A DNA stretch of 12,646 nt from DATMBL01 sp050735975 (GCA_050735975.1 JBOHVS010000370.1:1-12646), one strand, 5' to 3'. Counted from the first letter of the stretch, positions 1 through 7,967 are shown. Made by a program: numbers and translations. Notes: a model not told the origin generated them from the letters alone.

Positions 1-2334
1 CTCAACTCCGGGAAGGTTGGTGTTAGTCACGACAGTAGTGAACGTAGGACTGATCTGCACTTCAGATTCCACATCGACGTCGGGCAAAGTAATCGGCGAA
101 GCGAGATTGTTGAGCACACCCTCGATCAAGTCTACGGAAACTGCCAAAATCGCGAACACGCCGAGATTCGATTCTCGACCGTTGACGATGAGTTCCTGGC
201 GCCCGGAGGGAATTCCACCGATAGTGAAAAACCCATTGCCGTCCGAGAACTCAGTGTGGCCGCTTGATCGGAGAGTTACTTTGACGTTTCCCAGCGGCGT
301 GTTGTTGAGATTATAGATGCGGCCTCTTACCGCAGTCGGGCCACCCGGTTGAGCAGAAGGCACAGTGATTGTAATCGACTCAGACACGGACTTGTCCACG
401 CTCACCGCGGTGAAAGTGAGCTGAAAGCTTCCCACTTGGGTGGTATCCGGTCTAAAAGTGAAGAGCCCGCTCCCGGCGTTGAAAGTAGCGTGATTGGGTA
501 GGGGCAGAGGACCCAGGAACAAGCCCACTGGCTGCCCGTTGGGATTGCTGGCGGCGACGGTGAAAGTCAGTGTTTCGCCCAGATTGACAATCTTATTGCC
601 TATCGGGTTCAAGACCAGTGCCGCGCTGATCGTGGCAGTGGTTTGGGATGTCGCAGATCCGCCGAAGGCGTCAGTGACCGTAAGCGTGACAGTGAAAACT
701 CCAGGCGCCGTGTAGGTGTGCGTTGGGGCGGGCCCCGAAGCCGTCGCGCCATCGCCGAAATTCCAGCTGAACGTGACAGCATCTCCATCGGCATCGCTGC
801 CGGACCCGGCGAACTGGATCGGGACGTTGATCTGTCCGGTGTAAGGGCCGCCCGCGTTCGCCGCCGGAGGAATGTTTTCTACACTGACCTGAACGGTGTC
901 CGGCGCGCTGTTCGACTCCCCGTCATTTACAATAAGCTGGATAACGTAGTTACCCGGTAAAGCCGGAGTAAATTGGGGGTTGGCAGAGGTCGGGTTATTA
1001 AGAGTGACTCCCCCGCTCTGTGGTTGCGACAGAAGCATCCAGGCATATGTTAAACTTGCCCCCTCGAAGTCAGCGCTTCGGCTGCCATCGAGAACAACCA
1101 AGGCTCCTCTAGACTGCGTTTGATCGGGACCTGCGTCCGCAACCGGAGGCTCGTTTAGAACCTCTAAGGCGCCGATGTCGAAGAGCAATTGGCGGTCGGC
1201 ATTACCGTCAGATGGGCGCACGTCAGCCGCGTAAAAGTCACCCTCCAAGATCGAATCGGGAACTGCGTTTATTCCTAGCGTGCGAGGGTCGATTGCGCGG
1301 TCGATGGCAGGAGCATTCGATGCCAGACTGAAATCATCGTCGGCCGTTCCGGCAAGATCGTCGGGGCCGTTGAGGTTCGCGTAGAGGTTCGCAACCACTC
1401 CACAGCCCGGACTTGCACTCACGCCTGCCCCTTCGTCGCCTTCCGGCGTGAGATTGCCCGAATCCGTTGCATCGAGGATCGGCCCCTGAATCTCACCCAA
1501 CCGGTTGCCGCAGATGAGATTGTTGAGTAGCTGGACCGCGTCCGGGTCCTGGCCTGGAAGCCCTAATCGTCGCACTCCGTGCCGCCCGCCGAGCGTGCCC
1601 GTCGCCTGTCCGTTACCAGTGACCAGATTGTTGGCCAATAAAATCGTGTGGCCCAACACGATCCCTACGCCGTTCCAGCCATTGCCATGAATCGTGTTAT
1701 GGATGAGCCAGTGCGGCCCGCCCCCCAATTCCGTGAAGGTGATCCCATTGCCGCCATTACCATGTATCAATGTGTTGACGATCAGCGTGTCGGGGTTACC
1801 CAGGGCGATGGAGATGCCTCCTCTCGGGCAGTTGGAGCTGCCATTGCCAACGATCCGGCTCCGCTCAATATGAATCGCTCGGTTCTGCTGTCGACCTCCC
1901 AGTAACACGATCCCCGCCCCTACTGCTTCCGTAATCGTCAGCCCCCGCAAGGTGACGAACCTCGAGTGGCGGATGCGCACGCCGTGACCGTTCAGAAGGC
2001 AAGACGCCGGCGGCGGCCGCAGCACGACACTTCCAGCCGGCAGCGCCGGGTCAGCCTCTATGATGATGCGCGACGCTTCGCTTGCACCAGCGAAATTGTT
2101 CTTTCCATGGATTGTGACCCGTTCGGTGTAAGTCCCGGCTTGAATCTGGACAACGTCGCCCGCCAAAGCCGCATTCACGCCGGCCTGAATCGTTGTGTAA
2201 CAGGGGGCCCTCCCCCCGCAACTCGGATCTGTGTTATTAACGTAAACAGTGCGCCCGATTTGTTGCGACGACGCGCCCGGCGCGAAAAGCAGAACAGAGA
2301 GCACAAGCCCGGAGAGAAAAGGGATCTTCCTCAT
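1..2334 (-). CDS. Large secreted right-handed beta-helix / PKD-domain protein (C-terminus beyond window)
   Basis: The frame is open from ATG 2334-2332 to the left edge, giving 778 residues without a stop; the C-terminus is outside the window. Residues 1 to about 25 form a signal peptide (MRKIPFLSGLVLSVLLFAPG, then ASSQQ), so the protein is exported. Residues about 30-330 resemble DUF1565/NosD-type right-handed beta-helix proteins, with PbH1-like turns such as LIHGNGGNGI and NTIHGNGWNGVGI. Residues about 395-485 (start PPVADAGPDQT) and 489-572 (with WNFGDGA) are PKD-type modules. From about 575 there is an Ig-like putative adhesion module, and from 669 (VRGRIYNLNNTPLGNVKVTL) a carboxypeptidase-regulatory-like domain. 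The start is supported by GGGAGAA at 2347-2341, eight bases before the ATG. Such modular proteins usually bind or process polysaccharide or act in adhesion; the substrate cannot be told here. No catalytic motif was recognised. The architecture call is confident, the function is not. Confidence 0.88.
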   Translation of the reverse strand, partial: MRKIPFLSGLVLSVLLFAPGASSQQIGRTVYVNNTDPSCGGRAPCYTTIQAGVNAALAGDVVQIQAGTYTERVTIHGKNNFAGASEASRIIIEADPALPAGSVVLRPPPASCLLNGHGVRIRHSRFVTLRGLTITEAVGAGIVLLGGRQQNRAIHIERSRIVGNGSSNCPRGGISIALGNPDTLIVNTLIHGNGGNGITFTELGGGPHWLIHNTIHGNGWNGVGIVLGHTILLANNLVTGNGQATGTLGGRHGVRRLGLPGQDPDAVQLLNNLICGNRLGEIQGPILDATDSGNLTPEGDEGAGVSASPGCGVVANLYANLNGPDDLAGTADDDFSLASNAPAIDRAIDPRTLGINAVPDSILEGDFYAADVRPSDGNADRQLLFDIGALEVLNEPPVADAGPDQTQSRGALVVLDGSRSADFEGASLTYAWMLLSQPQSGGVTLNNPTSANPQFTPALPGNYVIQLIVNDGESNSAPDTVQVSVENIPPAANAGGPYTGQINVPIQFAGSGSDADGDAVTFSWNFGDGATASGPAPTHTYTAPGVFTVTLTVTDAFGGSATSQTTATISAALVLNPIGNKIVNLGETLTFTVAASNPNGQPVGLFLGPLPLPNHATFNAGSGLFTFRPDTTQVGSFQLTFTAVSVDKSVSESITITVPSAQPGGPTAVRGRIYNLNNTPLGNVKVTLRSSGHTEFSDGNGFFTIGGIPSGRQELIVNGRESNLGVFAILAVSVDLIEGVLNNLASPITLPDVDVESEVQISPTFTTVVTNTNLPGVE

Positions 2335-2401
2335 AGGAGTTTCTCCCAACCTTTCCGATGTTGCGGACTATGTAACTACCGAGGGCAGATAAAACTCGGT
2401 C

Positions 2402-2431
2402 CCTATATTCACATGCGGAAATATTTGTCAA
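2402..2431 (-). promoter_or_regulatory. Putative sigma70 promoter of the beta-helix/PKD gene
   Basis: On the minus strand a perfect -35 box TTGACA (2431-2426) is followed after 18 bases by TATAGG (2407-2402), which matches the -10 consensus at four of six positions. Transcription would start near 2395 and leave a 5' leader of about 60 bases before the ATG at 2334. No riboswitch fold was recognised in that leader. Confidence 0.55.
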
Positions 2432-2490
2432 GAAAAAAGTGCAAACAGATGCCAAAAACTCACAAATTGTCACATCGACGAATAGGCAAG

Positions 2491-2526
2491 GTGAGCTATC
2501 CTGAAACAGATTAATAGGATAGTCAC
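2491..2526. repeat. Inverted repeat, 11-bp arms with one bulge
   Basis: The left arm GTGAGCTATCCT (2491-2502) pairs with AGGATAGTCAC (2516-2526). The seven bases next to the 13-nt loop match perfectly; beyond them one base bulges. It lies about 60 bases upstream of the -35 box of the beta-helix gene. It could be an operator or the stem of a weak hairpin for transcripts arriving from 2742. No U-run follows on either strand. Confidence 0.45.
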
Positions 2527-2657
2527 AAAGCTCATCCCACTGACGCCTCTCAAATTGAACAATTCGCCTACGCACAAGCGAGTCTTATACAAGAAATGTG
2601 GCCATCTAACGATTTGACTGGTTGAACGAGTGGTGACAACCTGGCTCGCTTTACGAG

Positions 2658-2672
2658 TCACAAAGATTGTGA
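2658..2672. repeat. Short palindrome TCACAA-N3-TTGTGA
   Basis: The palindrome has perfect 6-bp arms with a 3-base centre (TCACAAAGATTGTGA). It is followed at once by the self-complementary CTTTTAAAAG. The arms recall CRP/FNR half-sites, but the orientation (TCACA outside, TGTGA inside) is opposite to a CRP site. A role as a regulator site is only a guess. Confidence 0.3.
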
Positions 2673-2741
2673 GGCTTTTAAAAGGCTAGTGCGTCAAGAA
2701 AGACCAATAAGATGGAGCCAATACAAGCGTAAATGAGACCT

Positions 2742-4163
2742 TTAGAACATATCCTTAAGCGCCTGGCGGGCGGCAAAGTAGCCGCACATACCATGAACCC
2801 CGCCGCCCGGAGGGGTTGAGGATGAACACAAGTAAAGCCCCCTCACCGGCGTTTTATAAAAACTGGCTGTCGGCCGAAGAAATAATTGCCGCAGATCGGC
2901 GGCGCCTCCGTTGATATCACCGCCTACCAGATTGGCGTTATGTTGCTCCAATTGGACTGGAGACATCGCGCTGCGCGCAAGCACGAGATCGCGAAACCCG
3001 GGCGCGAATCGCTCGATCTGCCTCTCGATCCTCTCGGCCATGTCGGTGTTTGAACCATTCGGCACGTGGCAATAACCCCAGAGCGTATGATTCCTTTGAG
3101 GAGCCCGTGAAGGGTCGAAGAGAGACGGCTGTGCCAGGAGCACAAAAGGCTTATCGACCGACTGGCCGCTCCACGCCGCCCGCTCCGACGCCGAAATCTC
3201 CTCAAGCCCGCCGCCGACGTGAACGGTGGCCGCTCTCGCGCATTCCGGCGCCTTCCAGGGAACGGGACCTGCAAGCGCCCAATCCATTTTAAAAGCGCCC
3301 ATGCCGTAGCGATAACTCTGCAACTTCTGCCGGTAGCGCCGCGGCAGGCGCTCTCCTGCGATAGTTAAGAGCTGGCGCGGCGTTAAATCACAGAGCACCG
3401 CCCGAGAGCGAGGCAGCTCATCGAGAGTCGATACGCGCCTGTTGGTCACGATCTCCCCGCCCAGCGATTGAAAGTAGGACGCCATAGCATGGGCGAGTTT
3501 TTGAGCCCCTCCGCGCGGAACCGGCCAACCAAGCGCGTGCGCGGTGATTCCCAGCACAAGTCCGAAAGCCGCAGATCCGCGCATATCGAGGGCCAACATC
3601 GAGTGAGCGGCCAAACCGGCGAAGAGGGCCCGAGCTTTTTCTCCCTGAAACCGCTTCTCCGCCAAACTTCTTGCCGACCGGACGGCCTCAAGGCCAAATC
3701 GCGCAAATATGAGCGGGTGACGTGGTAGTCGCGGCGGCCCCAGCAAATCGACATCGAGTCCGTTCCACCGCGCCACAAACGGCTCCATAAGCTTCGCGTA
3801 GGAATCTTTATCGCCGTCCAACTTCGCTGCCGTCGCTTCAACGGAACGCTCGACGATGACTGCTGTTCCATCATCGAAGGGATGCGCCAGTGGAGCAGCA
3901 GGATGCACCCATTCCAAACCGTGCCGCGTAAGCGGCAGAGAGCGAAGGAACGGGGAGCCTACGGCCAGGGGATATACCGCCGAGCAAACATCGTGCACAA
4001 ACCCGGGCAAGGTCAGCTCCGCCGAACGAACTCCGCCCCCGACGGTTGCTTCCGCTTCGTAGACAACGACAGACCGGCCGTTTTGAACCAGCGCGATCGC
4101 CGCAGCCAGGCCGTTCGGCCCCGAGCCAACGACAACGGCATCATAGGTTGCAGATAGGGACAT
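2742..4163 (-). CDS. Phytoene desaturase-like NAD(P)/FAD-dependent oxidoreductase
   Basis: This 473-residue protein resembles the phytoene-desaturase/PYROXD2 branch of flavin amine oxidoreductase-like enzymes, which oxidise or desaturate lipophilic substrates. The N-terminal Rossmann dinucleotide site is plain: VVVGSGPNGLAAAIAL with GxGxxG at residues 13-18 and the ribose-binding acidic residue E36, then the GG motif EATVGGG. The C-terminal FAD motif is also present (GLYLCSSSTPPGGGVHGMCG), followed by AARQAL close to the end. The ATG at 4163 was chosen because homology begins there. The frame stays open upstream to a GTG at 4247 (28 more residues), but that stretch has no family character and no good ribosome binding site. 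It diverges from the AsmA gene at 4413 and has no partner gene of a carotenoid pathway nearby, so the substrate is unknown. Family call is confident. Confidence 0.9.
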   Translation of the reverse strand: MSLSATYDAVVVGSGPNGLAAAIALVQNGRSVVVYEAEATVGGGVRSAELTLPGFVHDVCSAVYPLAVGSPFLRSLPLTRHGLEWVHPAAPLAHPFDDGTAVIVERSVEATAAKLDGDKDSYAKLMEPFVARWNGLDVDLLGPPRLPRHPLIFARFGLEAVRSARSLAEKRFQGEKARALFAGLAAHSMLALDMRGSAAFGLVLGITAHALGWPVPRGGAQKLAHAMASYFQSLGGEIVTNRRVSTLDELPRSRAVLCDLTPRQLLTIAGERLPRRYRQKLQSYRYGMGAFKMDWALAGPVPWKAPECARAATVHVGGGLEEISASERAAWSGQSVDKPFVLLAQPSLFDPSRAPQRNHTLWGYCHVPNGSNTDMAERIERQIERFAPGFRDLVLARSAMSPVQLEQHNANLVGGDINGGAADLRQLFLRPTASFYKTPVRGLYLCSSSTPPGGGVHGMCGYFAARQALKDMF

Positions 4164-4345
4164 CGAGTTTACTCGGTAGCACAAAAGGCTATTTTTGTCA
4201 GGAGAGAGATGTCTTCTCAACCCAATGAAGAGAGCGGAGTGAAGCACTCGTCGCGCAGTCTATATCCGTGAAGTTGGGCCGTCACGCACGCAGGCATGAG
4301 CATCGTCAATCGGCGGTGCGTCGCGGCGCGTTTCCGTCGCGCGTG

Positions 4346-4354
4346 TGCTAAAAT
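4346..4354 (+). promoter_or_regulatory. Putative extended -10 promoter of the AsmA-family gene
   Basis: TGCTAAAAT fits an extended -10 element (TGnTAtAAT-like) about 60 bases before the ATG at 4413. No good -35 box sits at the usual distance, as expected for extended -10 promoters. The rest of the 249-base divergent spacer (4164-4412) shows only a small inverted repeat, ACAAAA/TTTTGT, just upstream of the FAD oxidoreductase start. Confidence 0.4.
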
Positions 4355-4412
4355 AACGGCAAGCGTTGAGATCGCGAAAAAATCAAGCCATAACTAAGAT
4401 AAAAGGACTTGT

Positions 4413-6530
4413 ATGCGCAAATGGATCATTTTTGGCGTGGTGCTGCTCGTGCTCGTCGTCGTCACCGGGTTCGTCGCGCTTAACCTCAATCGTCTCATCG
4501 ACCGTAATAAGGACTACCTGCTGGCGCAGATCGAAGAGGCCACGGGGCGAAATGTCACAGTCGGCGATATCGGACTCACGCTATGGGGCGGGATCGGCGC
4601 TCTTTTCAAAGACTTCTCAGTGTCGGATGACCCGTCGTATTCCCGTGAAGCTTTCATCCGGGGCGCAGCCCTTCAGGTGAATGTAAAATTCCTGCCCTTA
4701 CTTCGGCAACAGCTTGAGATCGAGGATATTGTTCTCCGCCGTCCGGAAATCAACATCATTAGAAATCAAAAGGGACAGTTCAATTTTTCCACGATCGGCC
4801 AGGACGACCGGGTCAGAGAAAAGAAAAAGAGCGAAAAAGAGGCCTCTGAAAAGGCCTCGGCCCCGCCGGCTCTGCTTATTTCTCTGGTCAATATCGATAA
4901 CGGGGTGATTCACTACATCGACAAAGCGCAAGGCATCGATTTCCCTGTTACCGATCTTGACCTTAGAATTGAAGAAATCAGCTTTGACCGGCCCATCGAC
5001 ATCGTTTTGCAGGCGGCCGTGTTCGGCGTAAAAAAACAGAATCTCGCGGCGAAGGCAAGCATCGGACCTTTGGGCACCGAGCCGGATCCCAGTCAATTGC
5101 CGATCAACGGAACGATTGAGCTCGAACCCGTGCCGTTCGCCAATGTGGAGAAGAGCGTTGCGGCGCTGAAACAGCGCCTTCCCACGGGACTCGATGTCGC
5201 CGGCGCTGTCGGAACGAGCATCAAGTTTTCGGGCATCTCCGGTAAACACCTGCTCTCGACCATCAACGGCACCGTCAATCTTTCCGGCGTCAGCGTTCGA
5301 GTCCCTCAGTTGCCGCAAGCGATCACCGATATAAACACCAAAATCACCTTCAGCGGCAATAGCGCCGAGCTGCCGGAGAGCCCTTTCCGTATCGGAAATT
5401 CGCCAGTGCGGTTGGCGGCAAAGGTCGCAAGCTTCAGTCCGCTTAATCTTGCGTACCGGCTTTCCTCTTCGGATTTGAGTCTGGCCGATATTCGGACGAG
5501 CTCGGCGGAAAATAAAAGGCCGGAAGTCCTCAGAAGTGTCCAGAGCGAGGGCACGGTTGCGATTAAAAACGGCGCGGTGACCCATCGCGGGACCCTTAGC
5601 TCTGGGAGCGGCACCATCGCGAACGCAGACTATACGAACCTTCAGAGCACGTCTTCGTTTTCTGGCGGAGTAGCGACGATTGAAAGCCTGAGCGTAGGAG
5701 CGTTCGGGGGCTCGCTCGCGGCAAAAGGGCGCTATGACATGCGGGACGCGACCCCCCGTTTCGCCGCAACAACGAGTATCAAGGCTATGGACTTGACGCA
5801 GGTTCTTAGTTCTCTCCAGACGGGGCCGCGGAACATTCGTGGCCGCATCAATCTCGATCTCGATATGACAGGGACCGGCAAAGAATGGGAAGTCATTGAG
5901 AAAACTTTAAAAGGACAAGTTAAGTTGGACGTAGCCGATGGAGCGCTGCTTGATGTCAACATTGCCGAGAGCGTGTTTTCCGGAGTGTTGATCAATCTCA
6001 TCCCCGCTGAAATCAAAAGCAAGTACCCTGAAATCTTCAGCTCCAAAGATACTGAGTTCAAGGAGCTGGCCGGATCGGCAACCATCAAAGGCGGCAGAGC
6101 TTATACCGACGATCTTGTCGTCTCGGCAGCTGAATTTGAAGCGCGCGGCAAGGGTTGGTATGCATTTGACCGCAGCATTGATATGCAAGGGCCCATCTTG
6201 TTCTCGTCACGGTTATCGCAGGACATTGTCAACCGCGTCAAGGAGATGCGGGGTCTCGCCAATGATCAGGGTCGGATCGTGATCCCATACACTTGGTCAG
6301 GGAAGCTTCCGGGCGCCAAACCCAGGCCGGATCTCGGATACATTGCTCGAGCAATGCAAAAAGGAGCTTTGCAGCAAGGTTTTGAAAGCCTGTTCCGCAG
6401 GAGATCACCAAAAGAAGGCGCGCAATCCTCGCCATCCTTGGGAGAAACACCCCCCGGAGGACAACCAAGAAAGAAAAAGGACCCTACTGAGGAAATCCTT
6501 CGTGGCCTGGAGGGCCTGTTTCGGCGGTAG
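4413..6530 (+). CDS. AsmA family envelope protein
   Basis: This 705-residue protein has the standard AsmA layout. One N-terminal membrane anchor (residues about 4-23, WIIFGVVLLVLVVVTGFVAL) is followed by the family signature of an anchored helix (LAQIEEATGRNVTVGDIGLTLW) and long beta-rich periplasmic repeats. A second conserved block near residues 495-520 (LKGQVKLDVADGALLDVNI) matches the AsmA C-terminal region. Members of this family sit in the inner membrane with a periplasmic groove and are linked to phospholipid transport and outer-membrane maintenance; that role is inferred for this one. A charged linker rich in Lys and Glu lies at residues about 132-152. The tail (651-705) is basic, Pro/Gly-rich and carries two similar motifs, GFESLFRRR and GLEGLFRR. 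The start is supported by AAAGGA five bases upstream. It appears to be transcribed alone. Confidence 0.9.
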   Translation: MRKWIIFGVVLLVLVVVTGFVALNLNRLIDRNKDYLLAQIEEATGRNVTVGDIGLTLWGGIGALFKDFSVSDDPSYSREAFIRGAALQVNVKFLPLLRQQLEIEDIVLRRPEINIIRNQKGQFNFSTIGQDDRVREKKKSEKEASEKASAPPALLISLVNIDNGVIHYIDKAQGIDFPVTDLDLRIEEISFDRPIDIVLQAAVFGVKKQNLAAKASIGPLGTEPDPSQLPINGTIELEPVPFANVEKSVAALKQRLPTGLDVAGAVGTSIKFSGISGKHLLSTINGTVNLSGVSVRVPQLPQAITDINTKITFSGNSAELPESPFRIGNSPVRLAAKVASFSPLNLAYRLSSSDLSLADIRTSSAENKRPEVLRSVQSEGTVAIKNGAVTHRGTLSSGSGTIANADYTNLQSTSSFSGGVATIESLSVGAFGGSLAAKGRYDMRDATPRFAATTSIKAMDLTQVLSSLQTGPRNIRGRINLDLDMTGTGKEWEVIEKTLKGQVKLDVADGALLDVNIAESVFSGVLINLIPAEIKSKYPEIFSSKDTEFKELAGSATIKGGRAYTDDLVVSAAEFEARGKGWYAFDRSIDMQGPILFSSRLSQDIVNRVKEMRGLANDQGRIVIPYTWSGKLPGAKPRPDLGYIARAMQKGALQQGFESLFRRRSPKEGAQSSPSLGETPPGGQPRKKKDPTEEILRGLEGLFRR

Positions 6531-6592
6531 CCCGAATAGGTTTCAGACTCGGATTATTCACGTCTTAAACGTAGTAATTGTGTAATTGTGTT

Positions 6593-6619
6593 TTTCATGG
6601 CATTCGATCTGTCATGAAA
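6593..6619. repeat. Inverted repeat TTTCATG-N13-CATGAAA upstream of the reductase gene
   Basis: Perfect 7-bp arms (6593-6599 and 6613-6619) surround a 13-base spacer, about 60 bases before the start at 6678. A direct repeat AATTGTGT-AATTGTGT precedes it. It could be an operator for the downstream reductase gene. No confident -35/-10 pair was found in this 147-base spacer. Confidence 0.4.
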
Positions 6620-6677
6620 TGATAGCACGGTCGAAATGACAGCTACCCGGCATTGGCGGCGAAAGGAGCATAATCCC

Positions 6678-7664
6678 ATGGGGCTGATGATTCGCGGCGA
6701 GTGGCACAACGACGACACCATCCCAAGCGACGCTCGCGGAGCTTTCGTCCGCGATGCTTCGAGGTTTCGTCATTGGATAACAGCGGATGGCATTCCCGGC
6801 CCCTCGGGAGAAGCCGGGTTCATCGCCGAAACCGGCCGTTATCATCTCTTCGTCTCGCCATCTTGCCCCTGGGCGCATCGAACCATCATCATGCGCAAGC
6901 TAAAAAAACTGGAAGACGTCGTTTCGATGTCCATTGCCGACCGGCCGAAAAACGAGGGCTGGGCCTACTCCCAAGTTATGGACGGCATGGAACCATGCCC
7001 GGACGGCGTCTTTCGACTGTACCAGCTTTACAAAGCGGCCGATCCAGAGTACAGCGGCAAGGTGACGGTACCGACCCTGTGGGATCGCAAGCGTCGGACG
7101 ATCGTCAATAACGAATCGTCGGAAATCATCCGCATGTTCAATTCGGCGTTCGGCGCATTGACGGACGTGGATTTCGACTTCTACCCGGAAGCATTGCGGA
7201 AGGAAATCGACTCCGTCAACGACTTCGTCTACGACCACCTGAACAACGGCGTTTACCGCGCCGGCTTTGCCACGACGCAGGAAGCGTACAACGAAGCGGT
7301 GCGGAAAGTTTTCCACGGGCTCGACACCCTCGAGCAGCGGCTGAGCGAGCGCCGCTATCTCGCCGGCCAACGCATTACTGAAGCGGACTGGCGTGCTTTT
7401 CCGACTCTCCTGCGCTTCGATCTGGTCTACTACAGCCATTTCAAATGCAACCTGCGGCGCATTCAAGACTATCCGAATCTCGCCAATTACTTGCGCGAGC
7501 TTTATTGCTGGCCGGATATCAAAGAGACTTTTGATCTGAATAAGATCAAGGCGGGCTACTATAGTCAGCGAAACGTGAATCCAAGCGGCATCGTGCCTAT
7601 CGGGCCGACACTAGATCACCTGGAGCGGCCCCACGATCGCCATCGGTTGCGGGCCGTCGGTTGA
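6678..7664 (+). CDS. yqjG: S-glutathionyl-(chloro)hydroquinone reductase, Xi-class glutathione transferase
   Basis: This 328-residue cytosolic enzyme belongs to the Xi-class (ECM4/YqjG/PcpF) glutathione transferases, which use glutathione to reduce S-glutathionyl-hydroquinones, releasing the quinol and GSSG. The N-terminal thioredoxin-like domain carries the hallmark SPSCPWAHR with the catalytic Cys at residue 63, the same position as in E. coli YqjG, which is also about 328 residues long. VPTLWDRK supplies the cis-proline and NNESSEIIRMFN the glutathione-binding Glu-Ser. The C-terminal part (about 195-310) is the usual all-helical domain (DFVYDHLNNGVYRAGFATTQ, LAGQRITEADW). The ATG at 6678 has GGAG nine bases upstream; an in-frame ATG at 6636 lacks such a site and adds only non-conserved residues. 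The gene appears to stand alone. No dehalogenase or quinone-pathway gene is adjacent, so a general detoxification role is the likeliest reading. Confidence 0.95.
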   Translation: MGLMIRGEWHNDDTIPSDARGAFVRDASRFRHWITADGIPGPSGEAGFIAETGRYHLFVSPSCPWAHRTIIMRKLKKLEDVVSMSIADRPKNEGWAYSQVMDGMEPCPDGVFRLYQLYKAADPEYSGKVTVPTLWDRKRRTIVNNESSEIIRMFNSAFGALTDVDFDFYPEALRKEIDSVNDFVYDHLNNGVYRAGFATTQEAYNEAVRKVFHGLDTLEQRLSERRYLAGQRITEADWRAFPTLLRFDLVYYSHFKCNLRRIQDYPNLANYLRELYCWPDIKETFDLNKIKAGYYSQRNVNPSGIVPIGPTLDHLERPHDRHRLRAVG

Positions 7665-7677
7665 AAGCGGGACGCCC

Positions 7678-7706
7678 CCAACGCGGGGCAACTGTTACCG
7701 CGTTGG
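7678..7706. terminator. Hairpin between convergent genes
   Basis: Perfect 9-bp arms CCAACGCGG (7678-7686) and CCGCGTTGG (7698-7706) enclose an 11-nt loop, 14 bases after the reductase stop codon. The right arm overlaps the last codons of the convergent small gene. No U-run follows on either strand, so it would be an imperfect bidirectional terminator. Confidence 0.5.
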
Positions 7707-7892
7707 ATAAGGAACCTTTTCATGTTTCACCGCGGCTTGCAGCAAATTTTCGATAATCTGCGATCCGCTGGGTTTTCTCCCCTGTTTATCGAGTGATTTT
7801 AGACGAAGGAATTCCAGGCTCTTTTTCGCTTCGCTACTCAGGTAAATCGTGATCTTAACCTCCCGCGGCCGGGTCGATTTGAGATGCTTCAT
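7695..7892 (-). CDS. Small ribbon-helix-helix-like (CopG/Arc-type) protein
   Basis: The 65-residue product looks like a ribbon-helix-helix DNA-binding protein. A short basic N-terminus leads into a predicted beta strand (VKITIYLS, residues 12-19), then a helix (SSEAKKSLEFLRLKSLDKQ, 19-37), a Gly/Pro turn (GRKPSGS) and a second helix (SQIIENLLQAAVKHEK, 44-59). That is the beta-alpha-alpha order of MetJ/Arc/CopG dimers, which bind operators, often as antitoxins or autoregulators. The frame is open up to a GTG at 7940, but the ATG at 7892 gives the compact domain; a weak purine run (GAGAAAAG) lies upstream. No toxin gene follows: the neighbour on the 3' side is the convergent reductase, and on the 5' side is an unrelated small gene. 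Existence of the gene is likely, its target is unknown. Confidence 0.62.
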   Translation of the reverse strand: MKHLKSTRPREVKITIYLSSEAKKSLEFLRLKSLDKQGRKPSGSQIIENLLQAAVKHEKVPYPTR

Positions 7893-7947
7893 TAACGTCT
7901 TTTCTCTACCATGAAAGCCGGCGCGAAGACGCCACTTCACGGGCGAG

Positions 7948-7967
7948 GAGGCTTCAAGTGTAGCCTC
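7948..7967. terminator. Weak hairpin between two small minus-strand genes
   Basis: GAGGCT and AGCCTC form perfect 6-bp arms around an 8-nt loop, 83 bases past the stop of the gene at 8050 (reading on the minus strand). No U-run follows. It may limit read-through into the ribbon-helix-helix gene, but the support is thin. Confidence 0.25.

Larger units (their letters stand above)
2335..2741. other. 407-base AT-richer spacer with promoter and inverted repeats, no gene seen
   Basis: This spacer lies between two minus-strand genes. It holds the promoter at 2402-2431 and inverted repeats at 2491-2526 and 2658-2672. The word GTCACAAAG occurs twice (2522-2530 and 2657-2665). Short minus-strand open frames here have no ribosome binding site or recognisable protein features and are left out. 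No clear terminator for the gene ending at 2742 was found. Confidence 0.6.

Noticed and set aside
2335..2394. Riboswitch in the leader of the secreted-protein gene
   Set aside because: The leader is about 60 bases and has no conserved riboswitch core that I can recognise.
1966..2514. 182-residue plus-strand open frame over the signal-peptide region
   Set aside because: It is antisense to the signal peptide and beta-helix start of the secreted protein, arginine-rich and without domain character.
4164..4247. Upstream extension of the FAD oxidoreductase to a GTG start
   Set aside because: The 28 extra residues show no family resemblance and no ribosome binding site; the Rossmann motif begins right after ATG 4163.
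4698..5585. 295-residue open frame on the minus strand inside the AsmA gene
   Set aside because: It lies fully antisense to a convincing AsmA-family protein and its translation has no recognisable domain; it is a by-product of codon bias.
6900..7466. 188-residue minus-strand open frame
   Set aside because: It is antisense to the glutathionyl-hydroquinone reductase, whose catalytic motifs are intact.
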